Below, one piece after another: positions 11,901 through 13,459 of a stretch of 13,459 nt of DNA. This DNA comes from Acidobacteriaceae bacterium (GTDB lineage: Bacteria > Acidobacteriota > Terriglobia > Terriglobales > SbA1): the NCBI GenBank assembly GCA_003136335.1, contig PLEA01000459.1, forward strand, positions 3,742 to 17,200, in the 5' to 3' direction. The notes under the pieces were generated by a model. The model saw nothing but the letters and a program-made list of their open reading frames with translations, searched no databases and was not told the origin of the DNA. Position 1 is the stretch's first letter, and the number at the start of each line of letters is the position of its first letter. Both the position numbers and the translations under genes were made by a program.

Positions 11901-13459
11901 GTGAACCGATCTCATGTATTGCTTCGTCTGTTAGTGTGCTTCGTCGTTTTTATGGCCGGAACCGCAAGCTGGACGCAGGTTCCCGAAAACACTTACCGGG
12001 ATTTGCATTGGCGCATGATCGGGCCGTTTCGTGGCGGCCGCACTCGCGCCGCCGCAGGAGTCCCCAGCCAGCCTAATGTGTTCTACGTCGGGCAGGTGAA
12101 CGGTGGGGTTTGGAAGTCCGACGACTACGGCCGCACCTGGAACCCCATCTTCGATCATGAGTCGACCCAGTCCATTGGCGCCATCGCGGTTGCGCCTTCC
12201 GATCCCAACATCATTTATGTGAGCACCGGCGAGGGACTGCATCGCCCCGATCTCTCGGTCGGCAATGGCATCTATAAATCCACCGATGCCGGCAAGACCT
12301 GGACTCATCTCGGCTTGGTCGACGGACAGCAGATCCCCGCGCTCGCGGTTGATGCTCGCGATCCCAATCGAGTTTTTGCGGCGGTGCTGGGCCATCCTTA
12401 CGGGCCGAGCGAAGAGCGCGGAATCTATCGCTCGACCGACGGCGGTCAAAACTGGCAGAGAGTTATTTCCAAGGACGAAAATACCGGCGGCTCCGACGTA
12501 GAAATCGATCCCGCGAATCCCGATGTCGTCTACGCCTCGATGTGGGAAGTGCGCGAGGGGCCATGGGAAGACGGCAACGAATTCAATGGCGCCGGTGGCG
12601 GACTTTTCAAGTCCACCGACGGCGGCAGCACCTGGCATCCCCTGACCAACGGCTTGCCGAGAGACCTCTCGCAAATCTACGTTGCCATCGCGCCCAGCGA
12701 TTCACGCCGCCTCTACGCGACTCTCTCCACAGCCTCGGGAAAACTGAGCGTCTACCGCTCGGATGATGCCGGAGACAGTTGGTCGCAGATCACGACTGAT
12801 CCTCGTCCCGCGGGCCGCATCGGCGGCGGCGATCTCGCCATCCCCAAGGTTGATCCGAAGAATCCGGATCTCCTGTACGTGGTCAGCACCGTCACCATGC
12901 GCTCTGCCGATGGCGGCAAAACCTGGTCCGGATTCCGCGGCGCACCCGGCGGCGACGACTACCAAAATCTTTGGATCAATCCCAACAACGGCAACATTAT
13001 TCTCATCGTCAGCGATCAGGGCGCAATCATCACGGTAAACGGCGGAGCGAGTTGGAGTTCGTGGTACAACCAACCGACAGCACAGCTCTATCACGCGATT
13101 ACTACGAACACATTCCCCTATAGCGTCTGTGCGGGACAACAGGAGAGCGGTTCGGTCTGTACGTTGAGCCGCGGCAACGATGGCGCGATTACTTTCCGCG
13201 ACTGGCATCCCGTAGGGGTGATCGAGTACGGATACGTCGCGCCTGATCCCCTCGACTCAGACGTCATCTACGGCGGCGGCAGAACCGAGGTTTCCAAATT
13301 CCATTGGTCGACCGGTCAGGTACAGAACGTAACGCCGATTCCGTTGCGAAGCTCCAAATACCGCACCGACCGCACCGAGCCGCTGATGTTCTCTCCGGTC
13401 GACCCGCACATCCTTTATTACGCTGCCAATGTGCTGTTCAAGACGACGGACGGCGGCAA
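11901..13459 (+). CDS. Secreted Asp-box (BNR) repeat propeller protein, C-terminus cut by window edge
   Basis: The frame opens at GTG 11901 and stays open for 519 codons to the edge. A signal peptide (MNRSHVLLRLLVCFVVFMAG, then TASWTQ) precedes WRMIGPFRGGRTRAAAGVPS, the usual start of a large acidobacterial/Bacteroidetes family annotated 'glycosyl hydrolase' or 'VPS10/sortilin-like'. Asp-box motifs (S-x-D-x-G-x-T-W) recur: SDDYGRTW (73-80), STDAGKTW (127-134), STDGGQNW (178-185), then STDGGSTW, SDDAGDSW, SADGGKTW, and the last is cut at KTTDGG. They alternate with DPxNPDxxYxx strands, which marks a beta-propeller. Full-length relatives have about 1,000 residues. Asp-boxes are structural turns and do not prove sialidase or other hydrolase activity; no catalytic residues were identified. 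Neighbouring GH20 and GH37 enzymes fit a role in handling extracellular carbohydrate, but this is a guess. Confidence 0.88.
   Translation, partial: MNRSHVLLRLLVCFVVFMAGTASWTQVPENTYRDLHWRMIGPFRGGRTRAAAGVPSQPNVFYVGQVNGGVWKSDDYGRTWNPIFDHESTQSIGAIAVAPSDPNIIYVSTGEGLHRPDLSVGNGIYKSTDAGKTWTHLGLVDGQQIPALAVDARDPNRVFAAVLGHPYGPSEERGIYRSTDGGQNWQRVISKDENTGGSDVEIDPANPDVVYASMWEVREGPWEDGNEFNGAGGGLFKSTDGGSTWHPLTNGLPRDLSQIYVAIAPSDSRRLYATLSTASGKLSVYRSDDAGDSWSQITTDPRPAGRIGGGDLAIPKVDPKNPDLLYVVSTVTMRSADGGKTWSGFRGAPGGDDYQNLWINPNNGNIILIVSDQGAIITVNGGASWSSWYNQPTAQLYHAITTNTFPYSVCAGQQESGSVCTLSRGNDGAITFRDWHPVGVIEYGYVAPDPLDSDVIYGGGRTEVSKFHWSTGQVQNVTPIPLRSSKYRTDRTEPLMFSPVDPHILYYAANVLFKTTDGG

Noticed and set aside
11931..12674. 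Open frame of 247 codons on the minus strand
   Set aside because: It is antisense to the Asp-box protein; the Gly-rich content comes from the repeated motif on the real strand.
1..13459. CRISPR arrays, tRNA or rRNA genes, integrases, IS elements, toxin-antitoxin pairs, phage genes
   Set aside because: None seen on either strand; all long stretches are explained by the listed genes.

Overview
The window is GC-rich, densely coding DNA of a free-living heterotrophic bacterium. It most resembles soil Acidobacteriota (Terriglobia / Koribacter-like). The basis is a receptor kinase with a PD40 propeller, a secreted Asp-box protein beginning with an RMIGPFRGGR-type segment, many secreted hydrolases, and short GC-rich palindromic repeats, one of which lies inside a housekeeping gene. 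This placement rests on recollection of these families; no search was run. Nothing suggests a phage, plasmid, defence island, CRISPR array, tRNA or rRNA.

Layout. Positions 1-441 (-) hold the N-terminal part of a secreted redoxin-like protein that runs off the left edge. Positions 560-1150 (+) are ruvA (Holliday junction recognition). It converges, with a 3-nt gap, on mnmE (1154-2632, -; tRNA wobble-uridine modification GTPase). mnmE carries two insertions that look repeat-derived. A small beta-carbonic anhydrase (2711-3208, +) is divergent from mnmE. It converges on a secreted TPR-thioredoxin protein (3363-4280, -), and the gap between them is filled by a 144-bp element with 24-bp perfect inverted ends (REPIN-like). 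A cold-shock protein (4556-4756, +) follows and ends at a perfect 16-bp-stem hairpin. That hairpin also lies at the 3' end of a large membrane Ser/Thr kinase with a beta-propeller sensor region (4852-7617, -). The right part is a carbohydrate-related secretome: a GH20 beta-N-acetylhexosaminidase (7783-9867, +), a GH37 trehalase (9905-11650, -), and the start of a secreted Asp-box/BNR-repeat protein (11901-13459, +) that runs off the right edge.

Working together. Neighbouring genes mostly alternate in strand, so each is probably its own transcription unit and there is no large operon. The left half mixes core maintenance genes (ruvA, mnmE, carbonic anhydrase, csp) with two envelope thioredoxin-fold proteins. 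The right half fits external sensing and scavenging of amino sugars (chitin or peptidoglycan fragments) and trehalose. I see no clearly new multi-gene system. The most distinctive signals are the repeat-derived mosaic insertion in mnmE, its 18-of-20-base match to the REPIN-like arm nearby, and possible leaderless starts for mnmE and ruvA.
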